A stretch of 35,789 nt of DNA. It comes from DAIUCA01 sp964613675 (GTDB lineage: Bacteria; Pseudomonadota; Gammaproteobacteria; Competibacterales; Competibacteraceae). The notes under the pieces were generated by a model. It was not told the origin of the DNA, did no database searches, and saw nothing but the letters and a program-made list of their open reading frames with translations. Shown here piece by piece: positions 24,014 through 32,981 of the stretch. A program made the translations under genes and the position numbers. Numbering within the stretch: the first letter of the stretch is position 1; the number at the start of each line of letters is the position of its first letter. The stretch spans positions 1 through 35,789 of the forward strand of contig CAZTIH010000009.1 in the NCBI GenBank assembly GCA_964613675.1. The letters run 5' to 3'.

Positions 24014-24817
24014 TCAATCCAAAATTCTAATCACATCGCCTATCTGCACTGTTCCAACAGACTGGCGAGCAATCAGATTTTGTCCGAAATAGATTTCGCC
24101 ATCGACCGCTTGTCGATAGGTCGCCAAAGTGTTGGTGGGTTCAGAACCACGTTTTCCCGTCTGCTGATCGACGGTAGGCACTGTACAACGCGAACACGGT
24201 TTGACCACATTGAATTGCAATCCATTGATGTCAATCGTTTTCCAAGAATCTTCGGCATGGGGTTCACAGCCCTTCACCACTAAATTAGGCCGAAAACGAT
24301 CCATCGGAAGCGGTGGATGAGATACGGCCTGTAACTTCTGATTGAGCAATTCAAGCGAACCTTCAGAAATCAACAGAAGCGGAAATCCATCGCTGAATTG
24401 AACCTGTCCCCCCTGTGGTGCGTAATTGGCGTCAATCGGTCGATGAAATTGGGGACTGGTCGTCACTAAACGACAGGGAATTCCGAGAAATTGGCTTAAC
24501 ACTTCTGCGGCACGGTCGCCTAAATCTGCCCCAAAATCATCATGTCCCCAAATACGTATGGGACGTAGATTACTGAATTGATTGGGGAAAAATTGTGTTT
24601 CAGAATCAGGGAGTCGTAATTCAATCCCATCTGCATGAGGTGTTGCCTCAATGAGTGCCATCTGCGGAAATCGTCGTTGTGTCAGAAATCTCCCCTTCTC
24701 ATCGACCACCATCCAGCGTCGATCATTCTCAAGGCCGAACGGCGATAAAGAGGCGGTCTGAAGTGACAGCCCCCGTGCAGATTTCAAGGGATAAATGTTA
24801 ATTTGACTTAGATACAT
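24014..24817 (-). CDS. MOSC-domain molybdenum-cofactor protein (YcbX/mARC type)
   Basis: A 267-residue protein with the MOSC N-terminal beta-barrel domain (MYLSQINIYPLKSARGLSLQ, then GLENDRRWMVVDEKGRFLTQ) and the MOSC domain (about 125-265). The cofactor-binding cysteine region is PCSRCTVPTVD (C208, C211) with TG and the following NTLATYR, as in mARC/YcbX enzymes, which reduce N-hydroxylated compounds. The C-terminal 2Fe-2S domain of E. coli YcbX is absent, so an external electron donor is needed. ATG 24817 is chosen because MYLSQI is the usual family start; the frame extends to a GTG at 24874 without a ribosome site at proper distance. Confidence 0.9.
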   Translation of the reverse strand: MYLSQINIYPLKSARGLSLQTASLSPFGLENDRRWMVVDEKGRFLTQRRFPQMALIEATPHADGIELRLPDSETQFFPNQFSNLRPIRIWGHDDFGADLGDRAAEVLSQFLGIPCRLVTTSPQFHRPIDANYAPQGGQVQFSDGFPLLLISEGSLELLNQKLQAVSHPPLPMDRFRPNLVVKGCEPHAEDSWKTIDINGLQFNVVKPCSRCTVPTVDQQTGKRGSEPTNTLATYRQAVDGEIYFGQNLIARQSVGTVQIGDVIRILD

Positions 24818-24875
24818 GATGCGTTCCCAAAAATCGAGAGCATATCGAGAACGCCGCATTGCTGTCTGTAACACA

Positions 24876-24910
24876 ACTTCTGAACAAGCAAATTCTCCTC
24901 ATTCAGAAGT
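24876..24910. repeat. 9-bp inverted repeat downstream of lpd
   Basis: ACTTCTGAA (24876-24884) and TTCAGAAGT (24902-24910) are exact inverse copies 17 bases apart in the intergenic region between lpd and the MOSC gene. Both contain the TTCAGAA heptamer. No T run follows on either strand, so it is not a standard terminator, but the RNA could form a hairpin. Confidence 0.5.
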
Positions 24911-24939
24911 GACCGAATAATGCCTAGCTTGTTAAAAAA

Positions 24940-27027
24940 CTAGCGCTTTTTCGGCATGTAGAGATCGGTAATCGTCCCTTCAAAGGCTTCTGCTGCCAAT
25001 CCCAAACTTTCTGACAATGTGGGATGCGGATGAATAGTCAACCCAATATCTGACGCATCTGCCCCCATTTCAATCGCTAATGCGGCTTCTGCAATCAAGT
25101 CACCGGCATTGGGCCCAACAATCCCCGCGCCTACAATTCGATGGGTTTCCGCATCAAAAATGACTTTGGTCATCCCCTCATCGCGACCAATCGCCAACGC
25201 CCGTCCCGACGCCGCCCACGGGAAGACTCCTTTGCCAATCTTAAGGTTCTGCGCCTTGGCTTCCAGTTCTGTTAAGCCCACCCACGCTACTTCCGGATCG
25301 GTGTACGCCACATTCGGAATCACCTTCGCATCAAAACTAGATGGCAGTCCCGCACAAACCTCTGCCGCCACTTTTCCTTCATGAGTTGCTTTGTGCGCTA
25401 ACATCGGCTGGCCAATCACATCCCCAATCGCAAAGATGTGGGGCATATTTGTGCGCAGTTGGCTATCGACGACGGGAATAAATCCCCGTTCATCGACAAA
25501 AACGCCCGCTTTATCTGCGCCAATTTTCTTACCATTTGGGGTACGCCCTACCGAAACCAGAACGAGATCGAAAAGTTGGGGTTCTGAAGGCGCATTTTTT
25601 CCCTCAAACGACACTTTCAGACCTTCGTCCAACGCCTCGACCGCCGTCACTCTCGTGTTGAGCAGAATCTGTTCGTAACGCTTCTCCATCCGCTTCTGGA
25701 AGGGTTTTACGATGTCGCGGTCAGCCCCCGTCATCAGCCCCTCCAGCATCTCAACCACCGTGATACTGGCCCCGAGCGCGTAATAGACCGTGGCCATCTC
25801 TAAACCAATAATCCCGCCGCCAATGACCAGCATTCGTTTCGGAATCGAGGGCAATGCCAAGGCCCCTGTCGAATCCACAATGCGCGGATCTGTTGGTAAA
25901 AACGGAAGTTTTACGGGTTCTGAACCGACCGCAATAATACACTTCTCAAACCCCACCACCGTGCGCTGTCCTGCTTCATCAAATACTTCCAGATGAAACC
26001 CATCCAGAAACTGTGCCGTTCCGCGAACCACTTGAACTTTGCGCTGCTTAGCGAGGCCATCCAAACCTCCCGTCAACCGCCCCACTACGCCATTTTTCCA
26101 GGTTCTCAACGCATCGAGATCAATTTCTGGCGTTGCGAATTTAATTCCGTGATGCGCAAAATCTTTGGCTTCATCCATAACTTTTGCAGCGTGCAACAGG
26201 GCTTTAGAAGGGATACACCCGACATTCAGACAGACGCCCCCCAAGGTCGGGTTACGTTCGATAAGCACCGTCTTTTTCCCTAAATCGGCCGCACGAAATG
26301 CCGCCGTATAGCCTCCTGGCCCTGCTCCCAACACGACCACTTCAGCTTGAACATCAACGGCCCCCCCATAATGTCGAGGGGCTTGCGAATGAACCGCCAC
26401 ATTTGCAGATTCTGAAGGTTTATCTACAGTTGAGGATTTTGTGGGCGAAGTAGCTTTGGCAACCACTTGAACCGTCGCGATTAAATCGCCTTCAGACAGC
26501 TTGTCCCCCACCTTGACCTTTAGCTCATGTAGAACCCCCGCAATGGGCGACGGAATTTCCATCGACGCCTTGTCACTTTCTAGGGTAATCAAGGGGGTAT
26601 CGACAGAAATGACGTCTCCTGTCTTCGCCAAAACCTCGATCACATTGACATTCTTAAAGTCGCCAATGTCGGGCACGCGAACATCTTCCAGAGCCGTTGC
26701 GCCATACCCTCCCCCGGCATCTGTCGGCGCTGCCGTATTCATTGCCATCCCCGAAACGACAGGTTGAGGTGACTTATCAGACACCGCATCAAGTACCTCG
26801 ATGAGTGCTAACAGATCCCCTTCAGAAACCTTATCGCCTACCTTAACTTTCAACGTCTGAATGACCCCAGATGTGGTCGCGGGAATATCCATGGATGCTT
26901 TATCGCTTTCGAGCGTAACCAACGGCGCGTCGATCTGTACGGTATCTCCTGGCGACACATGGACTTCAATCACATCGACATTCTTGAAATCGCCAATATC
27001 TGGGATACGAAGCTCTTGAATTTGCAT
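24940..27027 (-). CDS. lpd: Dihydrolipoyl dehydrogenase (E3) with two N-terminal lipoyl domains
   Basis: A 695-residue E3 of the pyruvate dehydrogenase complex, re-oxidising dihydrolipoamide with FAD and NAD. Two lipoyl domains precede the enzyme: residues 3-78 (Lys43 in ESDKASM) and 113-188 (Lys153 in ESDKASM), exactly 110 residues apart, joined and followed by Ala/Pro/Ser-rich linkers. The enzyme begins near residue 227: FAD motif VVLGAGPGGYTAA, redox disulfide C266/C271 in GGVCLNVGC, NAD motif VIGGGIIGLE, and catalytic H668/E673 in HPHPTLSE. E3 of about 475 residues with no or one lipoyl domain is usual; two is uncommon. GAGGA precedes the ATG; it lies 18 bases after aceF. Confidence 0.96.
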   Translation of the reverse strand: MQIQELRIPDIGDFKNVDVIEVHVSPGDTVQIDAPLVTLESDKASMDIPATTSGVIQTLKVKVGDKVSEGDLLALIEVLDAVSDKSPQPVVSGMAMNTAAPTDAGGGYGATALEDVRVPDIGDFKNVNVIEVLAKTGDVISVDTPLITLESDKASMEIPSPIAGVLHELKVKVGDKLSEGDLIATVQVVAKATSPTKSSTVDKPSESANVAVHSQAPRHYGGAVDVQAEVVVLGAGPGGYTAAFRAADLGKKTVLIERNPTLGGVCLNVGCIPSKALLHAAKVMDEAKDFAHHGIKFATPEIDLDALRTWKNGVVGRLTGGLDGLAKQRKVQVVRGTAQFLDGFHLEVFDEAGQRTVVGFEKCIIAVGSEPVKLPFLPTDPRIVDSTGALALPSIPKRMLVIGGGIIGLEMATVYYALGASITVVEMLEGLMTGADRDIVKPFQKRMEKRYEQILLNTRVTAVEALDEGLKVSFEGKNAPSEPQLFDLVLVSVGRTPNGKKIGADKAGVFVDERGFIPVVDSQLRTNMPHIFAIGDVIGQPMLAHKATHEGKVAAEVCAGLPSSFDAKVIPNVAYTDPEVAWVGLTELEAKAQNLKIGKGVFPWAASGRALAIGRDEGMTKVIFDAETHRIVGAGIVGPNAGDLIAEAALAIEMGADASDIGLTIHPHPTLSESLGLAAEAFEGTITDLYMPKKR

Positions 27028-28326
27028 TATTTTTTCCTCAGTGGATTACAGGAGCAAACGGCGAATGTCGCTTAACAGAATGCCTAAATGCCGAACGAAC
27101 CGCGCCGCTTCTGCGCCGTCGATGACGCGGTGGTCATAAGAGAGCGATAGCGGTTGCATCAGACGCGGAATGAAGGCTTTACCATCCCAAACGGGCTTCA
27201 TCTGCGACCGTGTTAACCCCAAAATAGCGACTTCTGGTGCATTCACGATGGGCGTAAACGCGGTTCCCCCGATCCCGCCCAAACTCGAAAGCGTAAAGGT
27301 CGCGCCTTGCATCTCACTGGGTGTCAACTTCTTATCGCGAGCCTTTTTGCTCATCACTGCAAGTTCTGAAGAAAGGTCAAAAACCGACTTCTGATCGACA
27401 TCGCGAATCACGGGAACAACTAAACCGTTCGGCGTATCCACCGCTAAACCCAAGTGAAAATACTGTTTCAAAATCAGATTCTCGCCCGTTTCATCAAGGG
27501 AAGCGTTGAAGCTCGGAAAGACTTTCAAGCTAGAAGCGACCGCCTTCAGAATAAATGCCAAAAGCGTTACGCGAATATTCTGCTTTTCAGTCTCTTCTTT
27601 AAGCGACTTCCGAAAATCTTCAAGCTCGGTAATGTCGCATTCATCCTGATGGGTGACATGAGGCACATTCAACCAAGCACGATGCAAGTTCTGCCCCGTT
27701 AACCGCTTGATTTTATTCAATGGTTGTACCGTGACTGGCCCAAACTTAGCGAAATCAACGGTGGGAATGGGCGGAATGCCAGAGGACATCGGCGCACCAG
27801 TAGAACGAGTTTCGGCGGAAATAGCGGTAGGTTTCGCTCCTGCCGTACCTGCTTGCAGAAATTTTTCTACATCCTCCCGCGTGACGCGATTTTTCGGCCC
27901 CGTCCCCGCAATCAGACGCAAATCCACATTCTTCTCACGGGCCAATTTGCGCACACTAGGACTTGCGTGAATTAGGGAAAAATCCGGCAATGACGCCGAA
28001 GAGACCGTCGCAATCGACGATTCCTGAGCGGTTTCAAGGATCACCGATGTCGATGCCCTGTTGGCTTCATCCTTCACTTCAGCGGTTTCAAGCGATTCTG
28101 AACCTTCTAATAACACAATCAAATCGCCTTCAGACACCTTATCGCCAATTTTAACCTTGATCTCTTTGACCACCCCCGCCATCGTCGAGGGAATTTCCAT
28201 CGAAGATTTATCACTTTCGAGGGTAATCAAAGGCGTATCGAGAATAATCTGTTGGCCCGGTTGGATGAGTACTTCAATCACATCGACATTCTTAAAATCG
28301 CCAATATCGGGCACACGAATTTCAGT
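26464..28326 (-). repeat. Three lipoyl-domain coding repeats in aceF and lpd
   Basis: Near-identical DNA of about 225 bases occurs three times: 28102-28326 in aceF, 26794-27021 and 26464-26691 in lpd. Each opens with a VPDIGDFKNV or IPDIGDFKNV block and carries ESDKxSM. The close similarity points to recent duplication or ongoing gene conversion between them. Confidence 0.8.
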
Positions 28327-28329
28327 CAT
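27046..28329 (-). CDS. aceF: Pyruvate dehydrogenase E2, dihydrolipoyllysine acetyltransferase
   Basis: A 427-residue acyltransferase that passes the acetyl group from lipoamide to CoA. It has one lipoyl domain (2-76, Lys41 in ESDKSSM), a flexible linker, a peripheral subunit-binding domain (about 118-157, ASPSVRKLAREKNVDL with GTGPKNRVTREDV) and the catalytic domain ending in SYDHRVIDGAEAARF (H400, D404). E. coli AceF has three lipoyl domains; here one is on E2 and two on E3, so the complex still carries three per E2/E3 pair. GGAGAA precedes the ATG; 34 bases separate it from aceE. Confidence 0.97.
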   Translation of the reverse strand: MTEIRVPDIGDFKNVDVIEVLIQPGQQIILDTPLITLESDKSSMEIPSTMAGVVKEIKVKIGDKVSEGDLIVLLEGSESLETAEVKDEANRASTSVILETAQESSIATVSSASLPDFSLIHASPSVRKLAREKNVDLRLIAGTGPKNRVTREDVEKFLQAGTAGAKPTAISAETRSTGAPMSSGIPPIPTVDFAKFGPVTVQPLNKIKRLTGQNLHRAWLNVPHVTHQDECDITELEDFRKSLKEETEKQNIRVTLLAFILKAVASSLKVFPSFNASLDETGENLILKQYFHLGLAVDTPNGLVVPVIRDVDQKSVFDLSSELAVMSKKARDKKLTPSEMQGATFTLSSLGGIGGTAFTPIVNAPEVAILGLTRSQMKPVWDGKAFIPRLMQPLSLSYDHRVIDGAEAARFVRHLGILLSDIRRLLL

Positions 28330-28363
28330 GATTGTTCTCCAATGGAATATGAGTTAGCCAAAA

Positions 28364-31024
28364 TTAAGCTAATCGCGGATTTATTTTTTCAGCATCAATG
28401 CCGTATTTAATTAGGGCATCCGTAACCGTTTTAGCCGCTAATTTTTGCTCTTCCGCAAGGGCGAATAAGGCCGTCGTAACAATTGAAAACCGATCTACTT
28501 CAAAATGAGCCCGCAAACGCTGACGGCTATCCGAACGCCCAAAACCATCCGTACCTAATGTGTGATAATTTCCAGGCACAAAAGGACGAATCTGTTCGGC
28601 GAATAATTTCAAATAATCCGTCGCTGCTATGATAGGACTATTGGCTGGAGACAAACACTGTGCAACGTAAGGAATTTGTCGTTCTGCTTCGGGATGTAAA
28701 CGATTGAATCGCAAGGCATCTTGGCCATCTCGCGCCAATTCATTGAAGCTCGTCACACTCCAAACATCGGCCCCTATTCCAAAGTCGTTCTCCAGTAATT
28801 CCGCCGCGTACAAGGCTTCTCTTAAAATTGCACCACAGCCTAATAATTGAACCTTATGTGCAGATTCTAATGGGCTTTTGCGCAGTAAATACATGCCTTT
28901 TATGATGCCTAATTCGGCATTCTCTGGCATATCTCCGTGATGGTAGTTTTCATTTAATGTCGTCAAATAAAAATAAACATCTTCCTGATTTTCAAACATC
29001 CGTTTTAAGCCGTAATGAAAAATCGTCGCGACCTCATAATGAAAGGTCGGATCATAACTAATACAGTTCGGAATAAATTGGGCGAACAATTGACTATGAC
29101 CATCCTGATGTTGCAGCCCTTCCCCATTCAAAGTCGTGCGCCCAGAGGTGCCACCAATTAAGAACCCACGTGCTCGCGAATCGCCAGCAGCCCAAGCCAA
29201 ATCCCCGATTCTCTGGAACCCAAACATGGAATAGAACAGATACACCGGCACCATCTGAACGCCGTAATTACTGTAGGCGGTTGACGCTGCGATCCACGAT
29301 GAAAACGCCCCTGCCTCGTTAATCCCCTCTTGCAGAATCTGGCCTTTAATATCTTCACGGTAAGGCATAATGTCTTTAGCATCCTGCGGCACATATTTCT
29401 GGCCTTCTGGCGAATAGATACCGATTTGTCTGAACATCCCTTCCATCCCAAAAGTCCGCGCTTCGTCAGGGACAATCGGCACCAAACGAGGCCCCATCTG
29501 CTTATCCCGCGCTAATGTTGCGAGAATCCGCACCACGGCCATCGTCGTGGACATCGTTCGTTCGCCCGTACTTTTTAACAACAAATCAAAGGTTTGGAGC
29601 GGTGGCACGGTTAATGGTGGTTCGCGATCCCCCAGACGTTGGGGCAAATAACCTCCAAGCTGCTGACGACGATTTTGCAGATAGCGTTCATCTTCTGAAC
29701 TTAGCTTGAGTAAAGGCGGATCAGCGAGCTGTTCATCGGTCACGGGAATCTGAAACCGATCGCGAAATGCACTTAACTGATCTAATCCCATTTTCTTCTG
29801 CTGGTGAGTGATATTCATCCCCTCACCCGCTTCGCCCATGCCGTAACCTTTAACGGTTTTTGCTAGAATTACCGTGGGTTGGTCAACCGTATTCACGGCT
29901 TGCAGATAGGCGTTATAGACTTTTACTGGATCATGGCCACCGCGCATCAGATCGTAGTAAATCTGATCGTCGCTCAAATGTTCGACCATTTTGATCAATG
30001 CGGGGTATTTCCCGAAGAAATGCTCTCTCAGATAAGCGCCTCCCTTCGATTTGAAATTCTGGTATTCACCATCGACACATTCCGCCATCCGCTTTTTCAA
30101 AAGGCCGTCGTAATCCTGCGCCAATAATTTATCCCATCCACTGCCCCAAATGACTTTAATTGCTTGCCAACCCGCGCCGCGAAAATTCCCTTCAAGTTCT
30201 TGAATAATTTTGCCATTTCCCCGCACTGGCCCGTCTAAACGCTGCAAGTTGCAATTCACCACAAAAATTAAATTATCCAACTTTTCCCGCGCCGCCAGGG
30301 CAATAGCGCCCTGTGATTCGGGTTCGTCCATCTCACCATCGCCTAGGAATGCCCAAATCTTGCGATCGGTTTTTGGAATCAATCCACGATTCTCTAAATA
30401 TTTCTGAAAACGGGCTTGATAAATCGCTGTAATCGGGCCTAACCCCATCGAAACCGTGGGAAACTGCCAAAAGCTCGGCATCAACCAAGGATGGGGGTAA
30501 GAAGAAATTCCCTGTTGATCGACTTCTCGACGAAAATGAATTAGTTGTTCTTCAGATAAACGCCCTTCAACAAATGCTCTTGCGTAAATCCCCGGTGCGA
30601 CATGGCCTTGGATGTAAATAGCGTCGCCGGGATGTTCTGAAGTGGGCGCCCGCCAGAAGTGATTGAACCCCACTTCGTAAAGCGTTGAGGAGGACTGGTA
30701 ACTTGCGATGTGTCCTCCGGGCTCGGCAGGTTTGCGGTTGGCCTGCACCACCATTGTGGCCGTGTTCCAACGCAATACCGATTGAATGCGCTTCTCGGTC
30801 GCTAAATCGCCCGGATAGGCCTTTTCTTTATGAACGGGAATGGAATTGAGATAGGGCGTACGACTTAAATCGGGTAATGGAACCCCTAAGTGATGCGCTT
30901 GTTTTGCCGTTTCAGCTAGCAAAAAAGTGCCGCGTTCGGGAGTATGGCGGGCAACGGTTGCCGCTAACGCCTCTTGCCATTCACGGGTTTCAATGGGATC
31001 GAGATCGCGATAATTATCAGACAT
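28364..31024 (-). CDS. aceE: Pyruvate dehydrogenase E1, homodimeric type
   Basis: An 886-residue thiamine-diphosphate enzyme that decarboxylates pyruvate and acetylates lipoamide. The cofactor motif is GDGEMDEPES (228-237) with NCNLQRLDGPVRGNGK following at 257-272; active-site histidines lie in GGHIASYQS and QGHVAPGIYA. Length and sequence are of the AceE type found in gammaproteobacteria, not the alpha/beta E1. First gene of aceE-aceF-lpd. The ATG has only a weak ribosome site (AAGG, about 10 bases upstream). No pdhR-like gene is adjacent. Confidence 0.98.
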   Translation of the reverse strand: MSDNYRDLDPIETREWQEALAATVARHTPERGTFLLAETAKQAHHLGVPLPDLSRTPYLNSIPVHKEKAYPGDLATEKRIQSVLRWNTATMVVQANRKPAEPGGHIASYQSSSTLYEVGFNHFWRAPTSEHPGDAIYIQGHVAPGIYARAFVEGRLSEEQLIHFRREVDQQGISSYPHPWLMPSFWQFPTVSMGLGPITAIYQARFQKYLENRGLIPKTDRKIWAFLGDGEMDEPESQGAIALAAREKLDNLIFVVNCNLQRLDGPVRGNGKIIQELEGNFRGAGWQAIKVIWGSGWDKLLAQDYDGLLKKRMAECVDGEYQNFKSKGGAYLREHFFGKYPALIKMVEHLSDDQIYYDLMRGGHDPVKVYNAYLQAVNTVDQPTVILAKTVKGYGMGEAGEGMNITHQQKKMGLDQLSAFRDRFQIPVTDEQLADPPLLKLSSEDERYLQNRRQQLGGYLPQRLGDREPPLTVPPLQTFDLLLKSTGERTMSTTMAVVRILATLARDKQMGPRLVPIVPDEARTFGMEGMFRQIGIYSPEGQKYVPQDAKDIMPYREDIKGQILQEGINEAGAFSSWIAASTAYSNYGVQMVPVYLFYSMFGFQRIGDLAWAAGDSRARGFLIGGTSGRTTLNGEGLQHQDGHSQLFAQFIPNCISYDPTFHYEVATIFHYGLKRMFENQEDVYFYLTTLNENYHHGDMPENAELGIIKGMYLLRKSPLESAHKVQLLGCGAILREALYAAELLENDFGIGADVWSVTSFNELARDGQDALRFNRLHPEAERQIPYVAQCLSPANSPIIAATDYLKLFAEQIRPFVPGNYHTLGTDGFGRSDSRQRLRAHFEVDRFSIVTTALFALAEEQKLAAKTVTDALIKYGIDAEKINPRLA

Positions 31025-31187
31025 CGTTCGATGGGCCTTGTGGGTGGAGAAAGCAACGCGCTTGTGACGCAGAATAGGCGCAAGTTAGGCATAAATAATC
31101 TTGCTTTGCACCATAATTTGGCATTAGTGAAAGGCGGGTTATTCGGTAATATACTGATTGATCAAACAATTTCAGCGGACTGCGACA

Positions 31188-31219
31188 ATCCGAAGTAGCT
31201 GATTTTTAGCTCTTCGGAT
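31188..31219. other. Strong 12-bp hairpin between antiporter gene and aceE
   Basis: ATCCGAAG-t-AGCT (31188-31200) and AGCT-CTTCGGAT (31208-31219) pair as a 12-bp stem with one bulged base and a 7-nt loop. It lies 25 bases past the antiporter stop (minus strand) and upstream of aceE. No T run follows on either strand. It may be a processing or rho-related 3' structure for the antiporter mRNA, or a protein-binding palindrome in the aceE control region. The rest of 31025-31243 holds no gene. Confidence 0.45.
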
Positions 31220-31243
31220 CACTCAATTTATATCGCAAGCCTT

Positions 31244-32932
31244 CTATGCTTCGTTTTCTCTTAAGCGTTCTACTGCCCGTTCTGCCGCATCGTGGAAGGG
31301 GAGAAACACGACATCGGCACCCCGTTCACGCAATCGATCCCGTTCTGCCTCAGCCTGAGTCGATACGGCGATTTTCCCCTGATAGCCCTGTTGGCGCAGA
31401 CCGTCAATCAACATAATGCGCGGATCTTCATGCGTTACCCCAATATCGTGTTGTGGCATGGCGGAAATTACCCACTGTACCGATTCCAACGGCAATGCTG
31501 AGATAAACGCTGGATCACACGCATCACCATAAAGGGCGTCGTAACCGCGATCCCGCCAACGATCCACCTCGTCCGGATTGAAATCTACGGCCAAAATTTT
31601 GTGGTCAGCCGCCGTAAGGTAACTCGCGATCGCCGTTCCGTAACGCCCTAACCCGAACAACACGATATTGCAATTCCGATGGTGTTCAGACGAAGGTTTT
31701 TCGTCGATTTCGCGGGTGGGAATCCGCCGTTCAAAAATCCCTAAGAGCGGTTCCAGCCAACGATATAAGGTGTGCGAATAGGTAATCATGTAAACGGACA
31801 GGGCAATCGTGATGAGTCCCACTAAGGTGACTAATCCCAAAGCGTCTGCGTTGACATGCCCAATTTCCAGCCCCATCGCCATAAAAATTAAAGAAAATTC
31901 GCTGATTTGCGCAACGGTTAATCCGGCTAAAAAACCCGTACGTTTCCGATACCCCATCACCCCCATAATTACCATAACAATCAATGGGTTACCGATCAGC
32001 ACGAAAATTGACAAAATCAGGGCAGGGATAATTTGGTTGCCCAACAAACTTAAGTCGAGTTGCGACCCCAAGGCGATAAAGAAAAAGAGCAGCAAAAAGT
32101 CTCGAAGTGACGAAAGTCTCGCCACAATCGCTTCCCGAAAAGGCGTCGACGCCAACGACACTCCGGCCAACAATCCCCCCAGTTCTTTGCTAAAACCCAG
32201 ATAATTACCTAATGCCGCTAATACAGCCGCCCAGGCGATGGCAAAGATCATGAGGAGTTCGGGGGAATGGGCCAGTTGAGACAACAGGGGCGTTGCTAGA
32301 TAGCGGATAAATAATCCCACAAATAACAACATCAGAATTCCGTACGAAATCACTAATAGAATCTGAAGAACGAAATTTCCTCCTTCTGCTGCCGTAGATC
32401 CAATCCCCAAGGCCGATAATGCCATCATCGCCAACACCACCACCAAATCTTGAACGATTAAGAACCCCAAAGCGATCCGTCCATGAAGCGAATCGACTTC
32501 TTTCTTATCGGATAGCAATTTGACGATGATGATCGTGCTCGAAAATGTCAGCGCCACCGCCACATAAATCGCCGTTAAGGGAGACATCCCCAAAGCGACC
32601 GCGATGAAGTAGCCAAAAAGCGAGGTAAAAATGACCTGCCCTAATCCAGTAGTTAATGAAACGACGCCCAAGGTCTTGATCAATTGCAGATCGAGCTTCA
32701 ACCCCACAAGGAAAAGCAGAATCGCAATCCCCAATTCGGATAACACTTCGATATTTTCGTGGGACTGCACAATCCCCAGGCTCGTCGGCCCAACCAGTAC
32801 CCCGAGCGCGATAAAGCTCACGATAAGGGGTTGTCGCAAAATTTGTCCCACAAACCCGATGACGGCGGCCAGTAACAACAGCGCCGCTAATTCGTAAAAG
32901 GGAGATTGGTGGAGTAACTCGATGAATGCCAT
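31244..32932 (-). CDS. CPA2-family cation/proton antiporter with TrkA-N domain (KefB/YbaL type)
   Basis: A 562-residue inner-membrane protein. Residues 1 to about 400 form some 12 hydrophobic helices of the Na/H exchanger fold, opening LLHQSPFYELAALLLLAAVI; the family acidic pair region is seen in GFLIVQDLVVVLAMM. The cytoplasmic C-terminus has an NAD-binding RCK/TrkA-N domain (420-540) with CNIVLFGLGRYGTAIA and a VDFNPDEVD acidic strand end. Such proteins export K or Na in exchange for protons. It follows the Crp/Fnr-type regulator after 49 bases on the same strand and may be co-transcribed with it. Ion specificity unknown. Confidence 0.9.
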   Translation of the reverse strand: MAFIELLHQSPFYELAALLLLAAVIGFVGQILRQPLIVSFIALGVLVGPTSLGIVQSHENIEVLSELGIAILLFLVGLKLDLQLIKTLGVVSLTTGLGQVIFTSLFGYFIAVALGMSPLTAIYVAVALTFSSTIIIVKLLSDKKEVDSLHGRIALGFLIVQDLVVVLAMMALSALGIGSTAAEGGNFVLQILLVISYGILMLLFVGLFIRYLATPLLSQLAHSPELLMIFAIAWAAVLAALGNYLGFSKELGGLLAGVSLASTPFREAIVARLSSLRDFLLLFFFIALGSQLDLSLLGNQIIPALILSIFVLIGNPLIVMVIMGVMGYRKRTGFLAGLTVAQISEFSLIFMAMGLEIGHVNADALGLVTLVGLITIALSVYMITYSHTLYRWLEPLLGIFERRIPTREIDEKPSSEHHRNCNIVLFGLGRYGTAIASYLTAADHKILAVDFNPDEVDRWRDRGYDALYGDACDPAFISALPLESVQWVISAMPQHDIGVTHEDPRIMLIDGLRQQGYQGKIAVSTQAEAERDRLRERGADVVFLPFHDAAERAVERLRENEA

Positions 32933-32981
32933 AGTTTACCTGTGCTTTAGGGCTTTATTTAATGATTTAACGATCAACGAA

